Positions 34,705 through 43,824 of a DNA stretch of 64,000 bases are shown piece by piece; position 1 is the first letter of the stretch, and each line of letters begins with the position of its first letter. The stretch comes from Paraburkholderia ginsengisoli NBRC 100965. Lineage in GTDB: Bacteria > Pseudomonadota > Gammaproteobacteria > Burkholderiales > Burkholderiaceae. The notes under the pieces are model-generated. The model saw nothing but the letters and a program-made list of their open reading frames with translations, was not told where the DNA came from and did no database searches. The position numbers were made by a program, and so were the translations under genes. Location of the stretch: positions 248,001 to 312,000 of the forward strand of contig NZ_BBJF01000011.1 in assembly GCF_000739735.1 (NCBI RefSeq), read 5' to 3'.

Positions 34705-36168
34705 ATGCAAACCGATTCAAGCTTCACCTTCGTTCTCTTCGGCGGAACCGGCGATCTGTCGATGCGCAAGATTCTGCCGGCACTGTTTGAAGCACACCGT
34801 GCAGGCGGCATGCTCCACGACAGCGGCAAGATCGTCGCGGTGGCACGGCATGCGGCGGATCGCGGCGAGTACCTGCAGTGGGTGAACGAACACGTCAAAC
34901 CGCATGTGTCGAAGAACGGTGTGGACGAAGCGGCGTGGACCAGCTTCCTCGCGCGCATCGAGTTCGTGAAAATCGATCTCGGCAACCCCGAAGACTTCGT
35001 GCACTTGCGCGATGCGATCCAGGACCTGCCCGGTATTCGCGTGTTCTACCTGGCCACGGGCCCGTCGCTGTTCGTGCCGATCTGCCACGCGCTCGCGTCG
35101 GTGGGGCTCAACGAAAACGCGCGCATCGTGCTGGAGAAGCCGCTCGGCTACGACCTGAAATCGTCGAATGCGATCAACGACGCGGTCGGCGAAATCTTCG
35201 CGGAAGAACAGATCTACCGGATCGACCACTACCTCGGTAAAGAGCCGGTGCAGAACCTGCTCGCGCTGCGCTTCGGCAATGCGCTGTTTGAACCGCTGTG
35301 GCGTCGCGAGTGGGTCGAGAGCATTCAGATCACGATCGCCGAAGAACTCGGGGTCGAAGCGCGCGGCGACTTCTACGACAACACCGGCGCATTGCGCGAC
35401 ATGGTGCAAAACCATTTGCTGCAGTTGCTGTCGATCGTCGCAATGGAGCCGCCCCACTCGATGGACTCCGACTCGGTGCGCGACGAAAAGCTGCGAGTGC
35501 TGCGCGCATTGAAGCCGATCGATCCGAACGAAATCGGCAAGGTCGCGGTGCGCGGCCAGTATCATGCTGGCGGCATTCGCGGCACCGCGGTGCCGGGCTA
35601 TGCGACCGAAGCCGGCGTGAAGCCGGATAGCACGACCGAAACTTTCGTCGCGTTGAAAGTCGAGATCGAGAACTGGCGCTGGTCGGGCGTGCCGTTTTTC
35701 CTGCGCACCGGCAAGCGGCTCGCCGATCGCGTCGCCGAGATCGTGGTGAATTTCCGTCCTGTACCGCATTCGGCGCTGGGCGCCTCCGCGCTGCGCGCCG
35801 GCGCGAACCGTCTGGTGATCCGCCTGCAGCCGAACGAAACCATCCGCCTCTACTGTCTCGCGAAGCAGCCCGGCGAGGGCATGAACCTGGCGAGCGTGCA
35901 TCTCGACCTCGCGTTCGACAAGTTCTTCCGCGAAGGGCAGATGGAGGCCTATCAGCGGCTGTTGCTCGACGTGATCCGCGGCCGCCTCGCGCTGTTCGTG
36001 CGGCGCGACGAGCAGGAAGCCGCGTGGCGCTGGGTCGAACCGATCCTGAACGAATGGAAGACCTCGACCAGGCCGCCCAAGCCGTACGCGGCGGGCACGT
36101 GGGGACCGGCCGCGGCGAGCGCGATGCTCGCACAGCACGGCACCTGCTGGCTCGAAGAAGAGAATTGA
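34705..36168 (+). CDS. zwf: Glucose-6-phosphate 1-dehydrogenase
   Basis: The 487-residue enzyme oxidises glucose 6-phosphate to 6-phosphogluconolactone with NAD(P)+. The coenzyme motif is GGTGDLSMRK (13-22, usually GASGDLA). The signature RIDHYLGKEPVQN starts at residue 172, with the substrate lysine 179. The catalytic His is 237 (MVQNHLLQLL). It opens the Entner-Doudoroff and oxidative pentose phosphate routes. It is first in zwf-pgl-glk/hexR, under the HexR-type operator. No edd or eda gene lies in the window. Confidence 0.97.
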   Translation: MQTDSSFTFVLFGGTGDLSMRKILPALFEAHRAGGMLHDSGKIVAVARHAADRGEYLQWVNEHVKPHVSKNGVDEAAWTSFLARIEFVKIDLGNPEDFVHLRDAIQDLPGIRVFYLATGPSLFVPICHALASVGLNENARIVLEKPLGYDLKSSNAINDAVGEIFAEEQIYRIDHYLGKEPVQNLLALRFGNALFEPLWRREWVESIQITIAEELGVEARGDFYDNTGALRDMVQNHLLQLLSIVAMEPPHSMDSDSVRDEKLRVLRALKPIDPNEIGKVAVRGQYHAGGIRGTAVPGYATEAGVKPDSTTETFVALKVEIENWRWSGVPFFLRTGKRLADRVAEIVVNFRPVPHSALGASALRAGANRLVIRLQPNETIRLYCLAKQPGEGMNLASVHLDLAFDKFFREGQMEAYQRLLLDVIRGRLALFVRRDEQEAAWRWVEPILNEWKTSTRPPKPYAAGTWGPAAASAMLAQHGTCWLEEEN

Positions 36169-36173
36169 TGCAC

Positions 36174-36270
36174 GGCGGCGCGCGCGCCGCCCGAGTAAGA
36201 CCCACCGACGAACTGAACGGAATGGCGCCGGTATCGCGAAGGCGCCTGCAAGTCATCCACCTTGCAGGCG
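36174..36270 (+). other. Two intercistronic hairpins zwf-pgl
   Basis: GGCGGCGCGCGCGCCGCC (36174-36191) is a full palindrome right after the zwf stop codon. CGCCTGCAAG (36243-36252) and CTTGCAGGCG (36261-36270) form a 10-bp stem with an 8-nt loop. There is no T-run, so the operon probably reads through with modulated expression. Confidence 0.5.
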
Positions 36271-36330
36271 TCGCGCGACAGCAGTACGGCAGATTCCGCA
36301 GATCTAACAAAAAAGCAGCACGGAGGAGAA

Positions 36331-37047
36331 GTGATCGAGCTTCACGCTTTCGACGATCAACGCGCCCAATCCGACGCGTTGGCGAAGGCGGTCGGCGACG
36401 CGTTACATGCGTCGCTCGCCGCACAGGCAGCCGCCACCAGCGCGGCCGCCACTGGCACGCGCCCCGCCATGCTTGCAGTGTCCGGCGGCAGCAGTCCGCG
36501 TCCGTTCCTGCAAACGTTATCTACGCAAGCCTTCGACTGGGCGCGCATTGCCGTGACGCTGGTCGACGACCGCTGGGTACCGGAAACGGACAGCGCCAGC
36601 AATTCGCAGTTGGTGCACGCGACGCTCTTGCAGAACGCCGCACAGAACGCGACCTTCTGGCCGCTCGTCGACACCACGCAGGATCTGCATGCGCACGTCG
36701 CCGCGCTGAACGCCGACCCGCGCTTTAGCAGCGTGCCCGACGTCGCGATTCTCGGCATGGGCGAGGACGGCCACACCGCGTCGATCTTCGCGGACGCGCC
36801 AGAATGGGATCACGCGATCACCACCGCCGAGCGCTTCGTCGCCGTGCATCCGGGCAGCGCGCCGCATGCGCGCGTGAGCTGGTCGCTCTCCGCGCTCAAA
36901 GAAGTGAAGCATCTGTTTTTGCTGATCGCAGGACCGCGCAAGATGGACGTGCTCAATGCAGCCGCCGCTTCGCTACAAAAAAATGCCATCTCGCAGTTGG
37001 CAAACGACAAGGGAGTGAGACTCGATGTCTACTGGTGTGCAAACTAA
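36331..37047 (+). CDS. pgl: 6-phosphogluconolactonase
   Basis: The GTG start at 36331 was chosen because GGAGGAG (36322-36328) lies directly upstream. An upstream TTG frame extension was rejected. The product has 238 residues with the lactonase/glucosamine-6-phosphate deaminase fold: LAVSGGSSPRPFLQTL (phosphate loop), VTLVDDRWVPETDSASN and AILGMGEDGHTASIF (catalytic region). It hydrolyses 6-phosphogluconolactone to 6-phosphogluconate in the cytosol. Its last 23 bases overlap the start of glk/hexR in another frame, so translation is coupled. Confidence 0.94.
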   Translation: MIELHAFDDQRAQSDALAKAVGDALHASLAAQAAATSAAATGTRPAMLAVSGGSSPRPFLQTLSTQAFDWARIAVTLVDDRWVPETDSASNSQLVHATLLQNAAQNATFWPLVDTTQDLHAHVAALNADPRFSSVPDVAILGMGEDGHTASIFADAPEWDHAITTAERFVAVHPGSAPHARVSWSLSALKEVKHLFLLIAGPRKMDVLNAAAASLQKNAISQLANDKGVRLDVYWCAN

Positions 37048-38941
37048 GGCTGTACCCGGCGCGGGCCAGCACGCCGATGGACCGAGACTGTTGGCCGACA
37101 TCGGCGGCACCAATGCGCGCTTCGCGCTGGAGACCGGTCCGGGCGAAATCGGCTCGGTGCAGGTCTATCCGTGCGCGGACTATCCGGGCGTCGCCGACGT
37201 CATCAAGAAGTATCTGAAGGACACCAGGATCGGCCGCGTGAATCATGCGGCGATCGCGATTGCGAACCCGGTCGACGGCGATCAGGTGAGCATGACGAAT
37301 CACGACTGGAGCTTCTCGATCGAAGCGACGCGCCGCGCGCTCGGCTTCGACACCCTGCTGGTAGTGAACGACTTCACCGCGCTGGCGATGGCGCTGCCGG
37401 GCCTCACCGACGCACAGCGCGTGCAGGTGGGCGGCGGCGCGCGCCGGCCGAACAGCGTGATCGGCCTGCTCGGTCCCGGCACCGGCATGGGCGTGTCCGG
37501 CCTGATCCCCGCCGACGACCGCTGGATCGCGCTCGGCAGCGAAGGCGGCCACGCCACTTTCGCGCCGGCCGACGAACGTGAAGACATCGTGCTGCAATAC
37601 GCGCGCAAGAAGTGGTCGCACGTGTCGTTCGAACGCGTGGCCGCGGGCCCCGGCATCGAAGTGATTTACCGCGCGCTCGCGGGCCGCGACAAGAAGCGCG
37701 TGGCTGCCAACGTCGACACGATCGAGATCGTCAAGCGCGCGCTGGAAGGCGAGCCGCTCGCGGCCGAGTCCGTCGACGTGTTCTGCGGCATTCTCGGCAC
37801 CTTCGCGGGCAACATCGCGGTGACGTTGGGCGCGCTCGGGGGTATCTACATCGGCGGCGGCGTCGTGCCGCGTCTCGGCGAGTTCTTCGCGCGCTCGTCG
37901 TTTCGCAAGCGCTTCGAGGCGAAGGGCCGCTTCGAGGCCTATCTGCAAAGCGTGCCGACATATGTGATTACCGCTGAGTATCCCGCCTTCCTCGGCGTCT
38001 CCGCAATTCTCGCCGAGCAGTTGTCGAATCGCGCGGGCGGCAGTTCGTCGGCGGTGTTCGAACGGATTCGCCAGATGCGCGATGCGTTGACGCCGGCCGA
38101 GCGCCGCGTCGCCGACCTCGCGCTGAACCATCCGCGCTCGATCATCAACGATCCGATCGTCGACATCGCGCGCAAGGCCGACGTGAGCCAGCCGACGGTG
38201 ATCCGCTTCTGCCGTTCGCTCGGCTGCCAGGGTCTGTCGGATTTCAAGCTGAAGCTCGCGACCGGTTTGACCGGCACGATTCCGGTGAGCCACAGCCAGG
38301 TGCATCTCGGCGACACGGCCACGGACTTCGGCGCGAAGGTGCTGGACAACACCGTGTCGGCGATTTTGCAGTTGCGCGAGCATCTGAACTTCGATCAGGT
38401 CGAGCGCGCGATCGATCTGCTGAACGGCGCGCGCCGCATCGAGTTCTACGGGCTCGGCAATTCGAATATCGTCGCGCAGGACGCGCACTACAAGTTCTTC
38501 CGCTTCGGCATTCCGACCATTGCGTACGGTGATCTGTACATGCAGGCGGCCTCCGCTGCGCTGCTCGGCAAGGGCGATGTGATCGTGGCCGTCTCGAAGT
38601 CGGGCCGCGCGCCCGAGCTGCTGCGCGTGCTGGATGTCGCGATGCAGGCCGGCGCGAAGGTGATTGCGATCACGTCGAGCAATACGCCGCTCGCCAAGCG
38701 TGCCACGGTCGCGCTGGAAACCGATCACATCGAGATTCGGGAGTCGCAATTGTCGATGATTTCGCGGATCCTGCATCTGGTGATGATCGACATACTCGCG
38801 GTCGGCGTGGCGATTCGCCGCGCGGTGCCTGCCGCGGATGTCGCGGAGACGGTCGCCAAAGCGCGCGAAGGCGCCGATGACGACGCCACCGCCGTGCTCG
38901 ACTGGCTGAGTCACGGCGCGGCTTCGTCGCCGCGCGAATAA
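37025..38941 (+). CDS. glk: Bifunctional glucokinase / RpiR-family (HexR-like) regulator
   Basis: The 638-residue fusion has two parts. Residues about 20-340 are a ROK-independent bacterial glucokinase: the ATP motif LLADIGGTNARFAL (22-35), the catalytic Asp116 in VVNDFTALAMA, then GPGTGMGVSGLI and EGGHATFAP. Residues about 350-638 are a HexR/RpiR regulator, with a helix-turn-helix (DIARKADVSQPTVIRFCRSL) and a SIS sugar-phosphate domain (RIEFYGLGNSN, then VAVSKSGRAPELLRVLD). This fusion is known in Burkholderia. The kinase makes glucose 6-phosphate and the SIS domain should sense a downstream phosphosugar. It closes the zwf-pgl operon and probably represses it through the palindrome at 34595-34613. 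Confidence 0.95.
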   Translation: MSTGVQTKAVPGAGQHADGPRLLADIGGTNARFALETGPGEIGSVQVYPCADYPGVADVIKKYLKDTRIGRVNHAAIAIANPVDGDQVSMTNHDWSFSIEATRRALGFDTLLVVNDFTALAMALPGLTDAQRVQVGGGARRPNSVIGLLGPGTGMGVSGLIPADDRWIALGSEGGHATFAPADEREDIVLQYARKKWSHVSFERVAAGPGIEVIYRALAGRDKKRVAANVDTIEIVKRALEGEPLAAESVDVFCGILGTFAGNIAVTLGALGGIYIGGGVVPRLGEFFARSSFRKRFEAKGRFEAYLQSVPTYVITAEYPAFLGVSAILAEQLSNRAGGSSSAVFERIRQMRDALTPAERRVADLALNHPRSIINDPIVDIARKADVSQPTVIRFCRSLGCQGLSDFKLKLATGLTGTIPVSHSQVHLGDTATDFGAKVLDNTVSAILQLREHLNFDQVERAIDLLNGARRIEFYGLGNSNIVAQDAHYKFFRFGIPTIAYGDLYMQAASAALLGKGDVIVAVSKSGRAPELLRVLDVAMQAGAKVIAITSSNTPLAKRATVALETDHIEIRESQLSMISRILHLVMIDILAVGVAIRRAVPAADVAETVAKAREGADDDATAVLDWLSHGAASSPRE

Positions 38942-38952
38942 GCGGGTGAACG

Positions 38953-38996
38953 GGCCTGCGCCGCGCGTATCGAATGCGATGCGCGCGGCGTGGGCC
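38953..38996 (+). terminator. Long hairpin after glk/hexR
   Basis: A stem of about 15 bp (38953-38967 with 38982-38996, two G-T pairs) and a 14-nt loop lies 11 bp after the stop codon. The following sequence TTATCC is only mildly T-rich, so termination is likely but not certain. Confidence 0.55.
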
Positions 38997-39164
38997 TTAT
39001 CCGGCTTTGCAAGCTGGTGGCGTATCGAACCACGCATCATGCGCCGCGCACCGCGTGATACGCAGCCATGAATCAGCGCTGCGCGCGCGCACTTCCAGGG
39101 CGCCGCCGCCCGGGCAACAGGCGATAATAGCCGCTCCATCGCTCGACGCCTGTGTCCCACTCCA

Positions 39165-40091
39165 ATGATCATCCGCCCGCATCTCCATTGGTTCCGCATG
39201 CTGCTCGCGTGGCGGGGCTCCGTTCTGCCGCAGTTGCTGCCGCGGCTCTCGCTGATCTTCTGCATCTCGATCGTCGCGCTGGCCGCGCACGACCACCTGC
39301 TGCCGATCTCGCTGAACCTCAACACCACCGCGCCCTTCTCGCTGATCGGCATCGCGCTCGCGGTGTTCCTCGGCTTTCGCAATAACGCCAGCTATGACCG
39401 TTGGTGGGAAGCGCGCAAGCTGTGGGGTCAACTGCTGAACGAGTCGCGCTCGCTCACGCGCCAAGCCCTCACGTTGCCTGCGCGGCCATTGCCGAAAGAA
39501 GAAGTCGAAGCATTTCTCGCCGCGCTCGGCGCACTGCCTCACGCGCTGCGTCATCAGCTGCGCAGGAGCGATCCGCGTGACGACCTCGAAGCGCGTTTGC
39601 CCACCGCGCTGTTCGAGCGCGTGATGGCGTCGCGCTACCGGTCGGCCACCTTGCTGCTCTTCCTCGGCGAATGGGTGCGGCGTCACACGCAGACAGGTGC
39701 GTTCGATCCGATGGCGGTGCTCGCCTTCGACCGGAATCTGAATGGGCTGTCGGATGTGATCGGCGGATGCGAGCGCATCGTCTCGACGCCGCTGCCGTTC
39801 GCGTACTCGGTGATGATTCACCGCACGGTGTATTTCTTCTGCGCGTCGCTGCCGTTCGGACTGGTGGACAGCATCGGCATCTTCACGCCGGTGTTCTCGG
39901 TGTTCGTCGCGTACACGTTCATGGCGCACGAGGCGATCGCCTCGCAACTCGAAGAACCCTTCGGCACCGACGACAACGACCTCGCGCTCAACACGATGTC
40001 CGCGATGATCGAGGACGCGCTACGCGATCTGCGCGGCGAACCGGCGGTGACGCTACCCAGCCAGCAAGCGGAGAACTACCTGTTCGATTGA
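39165..40091 (+). CDS. Bestrophin-family (UPF0187) chloride channel
   Basis: The 308-residue membrane protein has an early hydrophobic pair and the family hallmark FLGFRNNASYDRWWEARKLWG (about residues 67-87). It also has LPFAYSVMIHRTVYFFC and the late EEPFGTDDNDLALNTM, the cytosolic acidic segment that binds Ca2+ in animal bestrophins. Bacterial homologues (YneE/KpBest) form pentameric anion or cation channels. Monocistronic, with no functional neighbour. Confidence 0.88.
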   Translation: MIIRPHLHWFRMLLAWRGSVLPQLLPRLSLIFCISIVALAAHDHLLPISLNLNTTAPFSLIGIALAVFLGFRNNASYDRWWEARKLWGQLLNESRSLTRQALTLPARPLPKEEVEAFLAALGALPHALRHQLRRSDPRDDLEARLPTALFERVMASRYRSATLLLFLGEWVRRHTQTGAFDPMAVLAFDRNLNGLSDVIGGCERIVSTPLPFAYSVMIHRTVYFFCASLPFGLVDSIGIFTPVFSVFVAYTFMAHEAIASQLEEPFGTDDNDLALNTMSAMIEDALRDLRGEPAVTLPSQQAENYLFD

Positions 40092-40154
40092 GCGGGGCGT
40101 CGCGCGCCTCAGGTGTCTCACGTGTCCCACTCGACGCGCGCGCTCAGCCCGCGC

Positions 40155-40880
40155 TCAGTCGTTACCGACCGTTTCCGACAAGCGCTTGAGCGTCGCCACC
40201 CGCGCACCGATGATGTCGATGCGCCCACGCTCGTCGACCACGGGTGTGGTGGCGGTCAGATACGCATTCCACGCTCTTTGCGCACGCACCAGCGTCGGAC
40301 GCGAGTGCGCCGGCATCTTCGATTGCAAGCGACGGTAGTAGCGGTTCAGATCGAACATCGCATGTTCGCATTGCGCGTCCGCGCGGCAGGCCCGCGGGCG
40401 GCGCGGCGGCGGACTGCCGGCCTGAGCCATCGCGGCGCGCAGCGCCAGCGCGCGGTCGCGCACCGGCTGCAACTGCATGTCGGCTTCGGCCAGCACGTAC
40501 ATCGAGCCGCGCGTCGTCGCAAACACCGCCGCCAGCAACTGCTTCTCGGCCTCGCGCGAGGCCAGCCAGCTCGTCTGGCTCTTTTCCCACAGCTTGCGCC
40601 GCGCGGCCGGCAGCTTCGGTTGAAGCTGCTGCCACGCGCTGTCCAACGCGGCCTTCCAGGCAATCCGCGCGTTGTCCATGCACTGCACCTGCCCGACCGT
40701 CGTCGACATGTCGCTGCGCGCGAGACACGAGCGCATCGACGCGTCGATCGGATCGGCAGCCGCGACTTCCGCATGCGCGGGCGGCGACAGCACGCCGACG
40801 AGCGCCGCCGACGCCACCGCCAGCGCGCCGGCGACGCGCCGCCAGCTAGCGACGCCCGGCCAGGACTTCAGCCGACGCAT
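40155..40880 (-). CDS. LprI-like (DUF1311) periplasmic protein with two repeats
   Basis: The ATG at 40880 (MRRLKSWPG) is preferred over a TTG 18 bp upstream. It gives 241 residues with a signal peptide ending near PPAHA. Two LprI-type modules follow. The first runs from MRSCLARSDMSTTVGQVQCM to WEKSQTSWLASREAEKQLL. The second starts near RACRADAQCEHAMFDLNRYY and ends VRAQRAWNAYLT. LprI proteins have Cys pairs and a Q-x-x-W-x-x-Y/S motif, and some inhibit lysozyme. It starts 2 bp after the decarboxylase stop codon, so the two are translationally coupled. This pairing is unexpected. Confidence 0.72.
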   Translation of the reverse strand: MRRLKSWPGVASWRRVAGALAVASAALVGVLSPPAHAEVAAADPIDASMRSCLARSDMSTTVGQVQCMDNARIAWKAALDSAWQQLQPKLPAARRKLWEKSQTSWLASREAEKQLLAAVFATTRGSMYVLAEADMQLQPVRDRALALRAAMAQAGSPPPRRPRACRADAQCEHAMFDLNRYYRRLQSKMPAHSRPTLVRAQRAWNAYLTATTPVVDERGRIDIIGARVATLKRLSETVGND

Positions 40881-40882
40881 CG

Positions 40883-43168
40883 TCAGATGCGAACGCAATC
40901 GACGAAATATTCGATGCGCCCGTTGATCATTTCGCCGACCAGCCCGTGGATGTCCGTGTGGAAACCCGGGAAGCGCTCGTTGAACTCGCGCGCGAAACGC
41001 AGATAGTTGACGATGGTCTTGTTGAAGCGCTCGCCCGGAATCAGCAACGGAATGCCCGGCGGATACGGCGTCAACAGGATCGACGTGACGCGGCCTTCGA
41101 GTTCGTCGATCGGTACCCGGTCGATCTCGCGGTGCGCGAGCTTGGCGAACGCGTCGGACGGCTTCATCGCCGGTTCCATGCTCGACAGGTACATCTCGGT
41201 CGTCAGACGCGCGATATCGTTCGCGCGGTAGACGCTATGGATCTGCTCGCACAGATCGCGCAGGCCGACGCGCTCGTACATCGGATGATGCGAGACGAAC
41301 TCGGGCAGCACGCGCCACAGTGGCTGGTTGTTGTCGTAGTCGTCCTTGAACTGCTGGAGTTCGGTGACCATCGAGTTCCAGCGGCCCTTGGTGATGCCGA
41401 TCGTGAACATGATGAAGAACGAATACAACCCGGTCTTCTCGACAATGATGCCGTGCTCGGCCAGATACTTCGTGACGATCGCGGCCGGAATGCCGGACTC
41501 GCCGAAGCCGCCATCCATGTCCAGACCCGGCGTGACGATGGTCGCCTTGATCGGGTCGAGCATGTTGAAGCCTTCGGCGAGCGGGCCGAAGCCGTGCCAC
41601 GAATCGTTCGGGCGCAGCATCCAGTCTTCGCGCGACCCGATGCCTTCCTCGGCGAACTCGTCCGGGCCCCACACCTTGAAGAACCAGTCGTCGCCGTACT
41701 CGGCGTCGACCTTGCTCATCGCGCGGCGGAAGTCGAGCGCCTCGGCGATCGACTCCTCGACCAGTGCCGTGCCGCCCGGCGCTTCCATCATCGCCGCGGC
41801 CACGTCGCACGATGCGATGATCGCGTACTGCGGGCTCGTCGACGTGTGCATCAGATACGCTTCGTTGAAGCGATGCTTGTCGAAGCGGCTGTTCTTCGAA
41901 TCCTGCACGACGATCTGCGACGCCTGCGAAATGCCGGCCAGCAGCTTGTGCGTGGAGTGCGTCGCGAACACCAGCGCGCCGATGCGCGGACGGCCCGCGC
42001 CGATCGCGTGCATGTCCTGATAGAACTCGTGGAATTCCGCGTGCGGCAGCCAGGCTTCGTCGAAGTGCAGCGTGTCGAGCCAGTCGCCGAGCATCTCCTT
42101 GATCATCTCGACGTTGTAGATCACACCGTCGTACGTGCTTTGCGTGATCGTCAGAATGCGCGGCTTGAGGTCCGGGTTCTTCGCGAGCGCTTCGCGCGCG
42201 AACGGATTCGCCTCGATCTTCTTGCGGATGTTTTCCGGCTCGAACTCGCTACGCGGAATCGGGCCGATGATGCCGAAGTTGTTGCGCGTCGGCGTGAGAA
42301 ACACCGGAATCGCGCCGGTCATCGTGATCGCGTGCAGGATCGACTTGTGGCAGTTGCGGTCCACCAGCACGATGTCGCCAGGAGCGACCGTGCCGTGCCA
42401 GACGATCTTGTTCGACGTCGACGTGCCGTTGGTCACGAAGAACACGTGGTCGGCGCTGAAGATGCGCGCGGCGTTGCGTTCGGAGGCCGCGACCGGGCCC
42501 GTGTGGTCGAGCAGCTGGCCGAGTTCGTCGACCGCGTTGCAGACGTCGGCGCGCAGCATGTTCTCGCCGAAGAACTGGTGGAACATCTGGCCGAGCGGGC
42601 TCTTCAGGAACGCGACGCCGCCCGAGTGGCCGGGGCAGTGCCACGAGTACGAACCTTCTTCCGCGTACTGCACCAGCTCCTTGAAGAACGGCGGCGCGAG
42701 CGAATCCAGATACACCTTGGTCTCGCGGATGATGTGGCGCGCGACGAACTCCGGCGTGTCCTCGAACATGTGGATGAAGCCGTGCAGTTCGCGCAGGATG
42801 TCGTTCGGCAGGTGGCGCGACGTGCGCGTTTCGCCGTAGAGGAAAATCGGAATGTCCGCGTTGCGGCGGCGCACTTCCGTCACGAACGCGCGCAACGCGA
42901 CGATCGCGGCGGCCAGCTCCGGCGTCTCGCCTTCGACGACCACGTTATCGACGTACGGCAGCAGTTCATCGTCGTCGATCGACAGGATGAAGCACGACGC
43001 GCGGCTCGACTGCTGAGCAAACGAGGTCAGGTCGCCATAGCTCGTCAACCCGAGCACTTCCGCGCCTTCTTTCTCGATAGCTTCGGCCAGAGCCCGGATG
43101 CCGGAACCCGAGATGTTCTCGGAGCGGAAATCTTCGTCGATGATGACGACGGGAAAACGAAACTTCAT
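40883..43168 (-). CDS. Orn/Lys/Arg decarboxylase (PLP-dependent, AdiA/LdcC-like)
   Basis: The 761-residue protein is a full-length group III basic amino-acid decarboxylase. It has an N-terminal flavodoxin-like wing domain (1-130) and a PLP core with WHCPGHSGGVAF (about 174-185). The Schiff-base lysine is 408 in THSTHKLLAG, and a C-terminal domain closes the fold. The family decarboxylates arginine, lysine or ornithine to make polyamines or to consume protons in acid. The specificity cannot be told by eye. Its operon neighbours are dcd upstream and the LprI-like gene downstream. Confidence 0.9.
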   Translation of the reverse strand: MKFRFPVVIIDEDFRSENISGSGIRALAEAIEKEGAEVLGLTSYGDLTSFAQQSSRASCFILSIDDDELLPYVDNVVVEGETPELAAAIVALRAFVTEVRRRNADIPIFLYGETRTSRHLPNDILRELHGFIHMFEDTPEFVARHIIRETKVYLDSLAPPFFKELVQYAEEGSYSWHCPGHSGGVAFLKSPLGQMFHQFFGENMLRADVCNAVDELGQLLDHTGPVAASERNAARIFSADHVFFVTNGTSTSNKIVWHGTVAPGDIVLVDRNCHKSILHAITMTGAIPVFLTPTRNNFGIIGPIPRSEFEPENIRKKIEANPFAREALAKNPDLKPRILTITQSTYDGVIYNVEMIKEMLGDWLDTLHFDEAWLPHAEFHEFYQDMHAIGAGRPRIGALVFATHSTHKLLAGISQASQIVVQDSKNSRFDKHRFNEAYLMHTSTSPQYAIIASCDVAAAMMEAPGGTALVEESIAEALDFRRAMSKVDAEYGDDWFFKVWGPDEFAEEGIGSREDWMLRPNDSWHGFGPLAEGFNMLDPIKATIVTPGLDMDGGFGESGIPAAIVTKYLAEHGIIVEKTGLYSFFIMFTIGITKGRWNSMVTELQQFKDDYDNNQPLWRVLPEFVSHHPMYERVGLRDLCEQIHSVYRANDIARLTTEMYLSSMEPAMKPSDAFAKLAHREIDRVPIDELEGRVTSILLTPYPPGIPLLIPGERFNKTIVNYLRFAREFNERFPGFHTDIHGLVGEMINGRIEYFVDCVRI

Positions 43169-43254
43169 GGGCGATTCTCCAAAAAGAACGACCGCTGCAT
43201 TCTGAAAATTGCAGCGGTCACCCGAATAGCTGGTGGGTCAGTGCGCTGCCGACG

Positions 43255-43824
43255 TCACGTCTTCGGCAACGTGACGCCGTGCTGACCTTGATATTTGCCG
43301 CCGCGATCCGCGTACGACGTTTCGCAAATTTCGTCGCTCTCGAAAAACAGCACTTGGGCGACGCCTTCGTTCGCGTAGATCTTCGCAGGCAACGGTGTCG
43401 TATTCGAGAATTCGAGCGTGACGTGCCCTTCCCATTCCGGCTCGAACGGCGTCACGTTGACGATGATCCCGCAACGCGCATACGTGGATTTTCCGAGGCA
43501 CACGGTCAGCACGCTGCGCGGAATGCGGAAGTACTCGACCGTGCGCGCGAGCGCGAACGAATTCGGCGGAATGATGCAGACGTCGCCCTTGAAATCGACG
43601 AACGACTTCTCGTCGAAGTTTTTCGGATCGACGATGGTCGAGTTGATGTTCGTGAAGATCTTGAATTCGTCGGCGCAGCGGATGTCGTAGCCGTAGCTCG
43701 ACGTGCCGTAGCTGACAATCTTCCGGCCGTCTTCCGAGACGCGAACCTGATCGGGCGCAAACGGCTCGATCATCTTGTGCGACTCGGCCATGCGCCGGAT
43801 CCACTTGTCGGATTTGATAGTCAT
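43255..43824 (-). CDS. dcd: dCTP deaminase
   Basis: The ATG at 43824 (MTIKSDKWIRRM) gives 189 residues, the standard size. Motifs are SYGTSSYGYDIRCADEF, FALARTVEYFRIPRSVL, GKSTYARCGIIVNVTPFEP and EGHVTLEFSN (catalytic Glu). It converts dCTP to dUTP, supplying dUMP for thymidylate. It is upstream of the decarboxylase on the same strand with an 86-bp gap. A longer in-frame extension upstream has no ribosome binding site. Confidence 0.95.
   Translation of the reverse strand: MTIKSDKWIRRMAESHKMIEPFAPDQVRVSEDGRKIVSYGTSSYGYDIRCADEFKIFTNINSTIVDPKNFDEKSFVDFKGDVCIIPPNSFALARTVEYFRIPRSVLTVCLGKSTYARCGIIVNVTPFEPEWEGHVTLEFSNTTPLPAKIYANEGVAQVLFFESDEICETSYADRGGKYQGQHGVTLPKT

Noticed and set aside
40946..43285. 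779-codon plus-strand frame opposite the PLP decarboxylase gene
   Set aside because: Antisense shadow with repetitive Arg/Asp/Val/Ala composition. The decarboxylase has the PLP lysine motif in the opposite strand.
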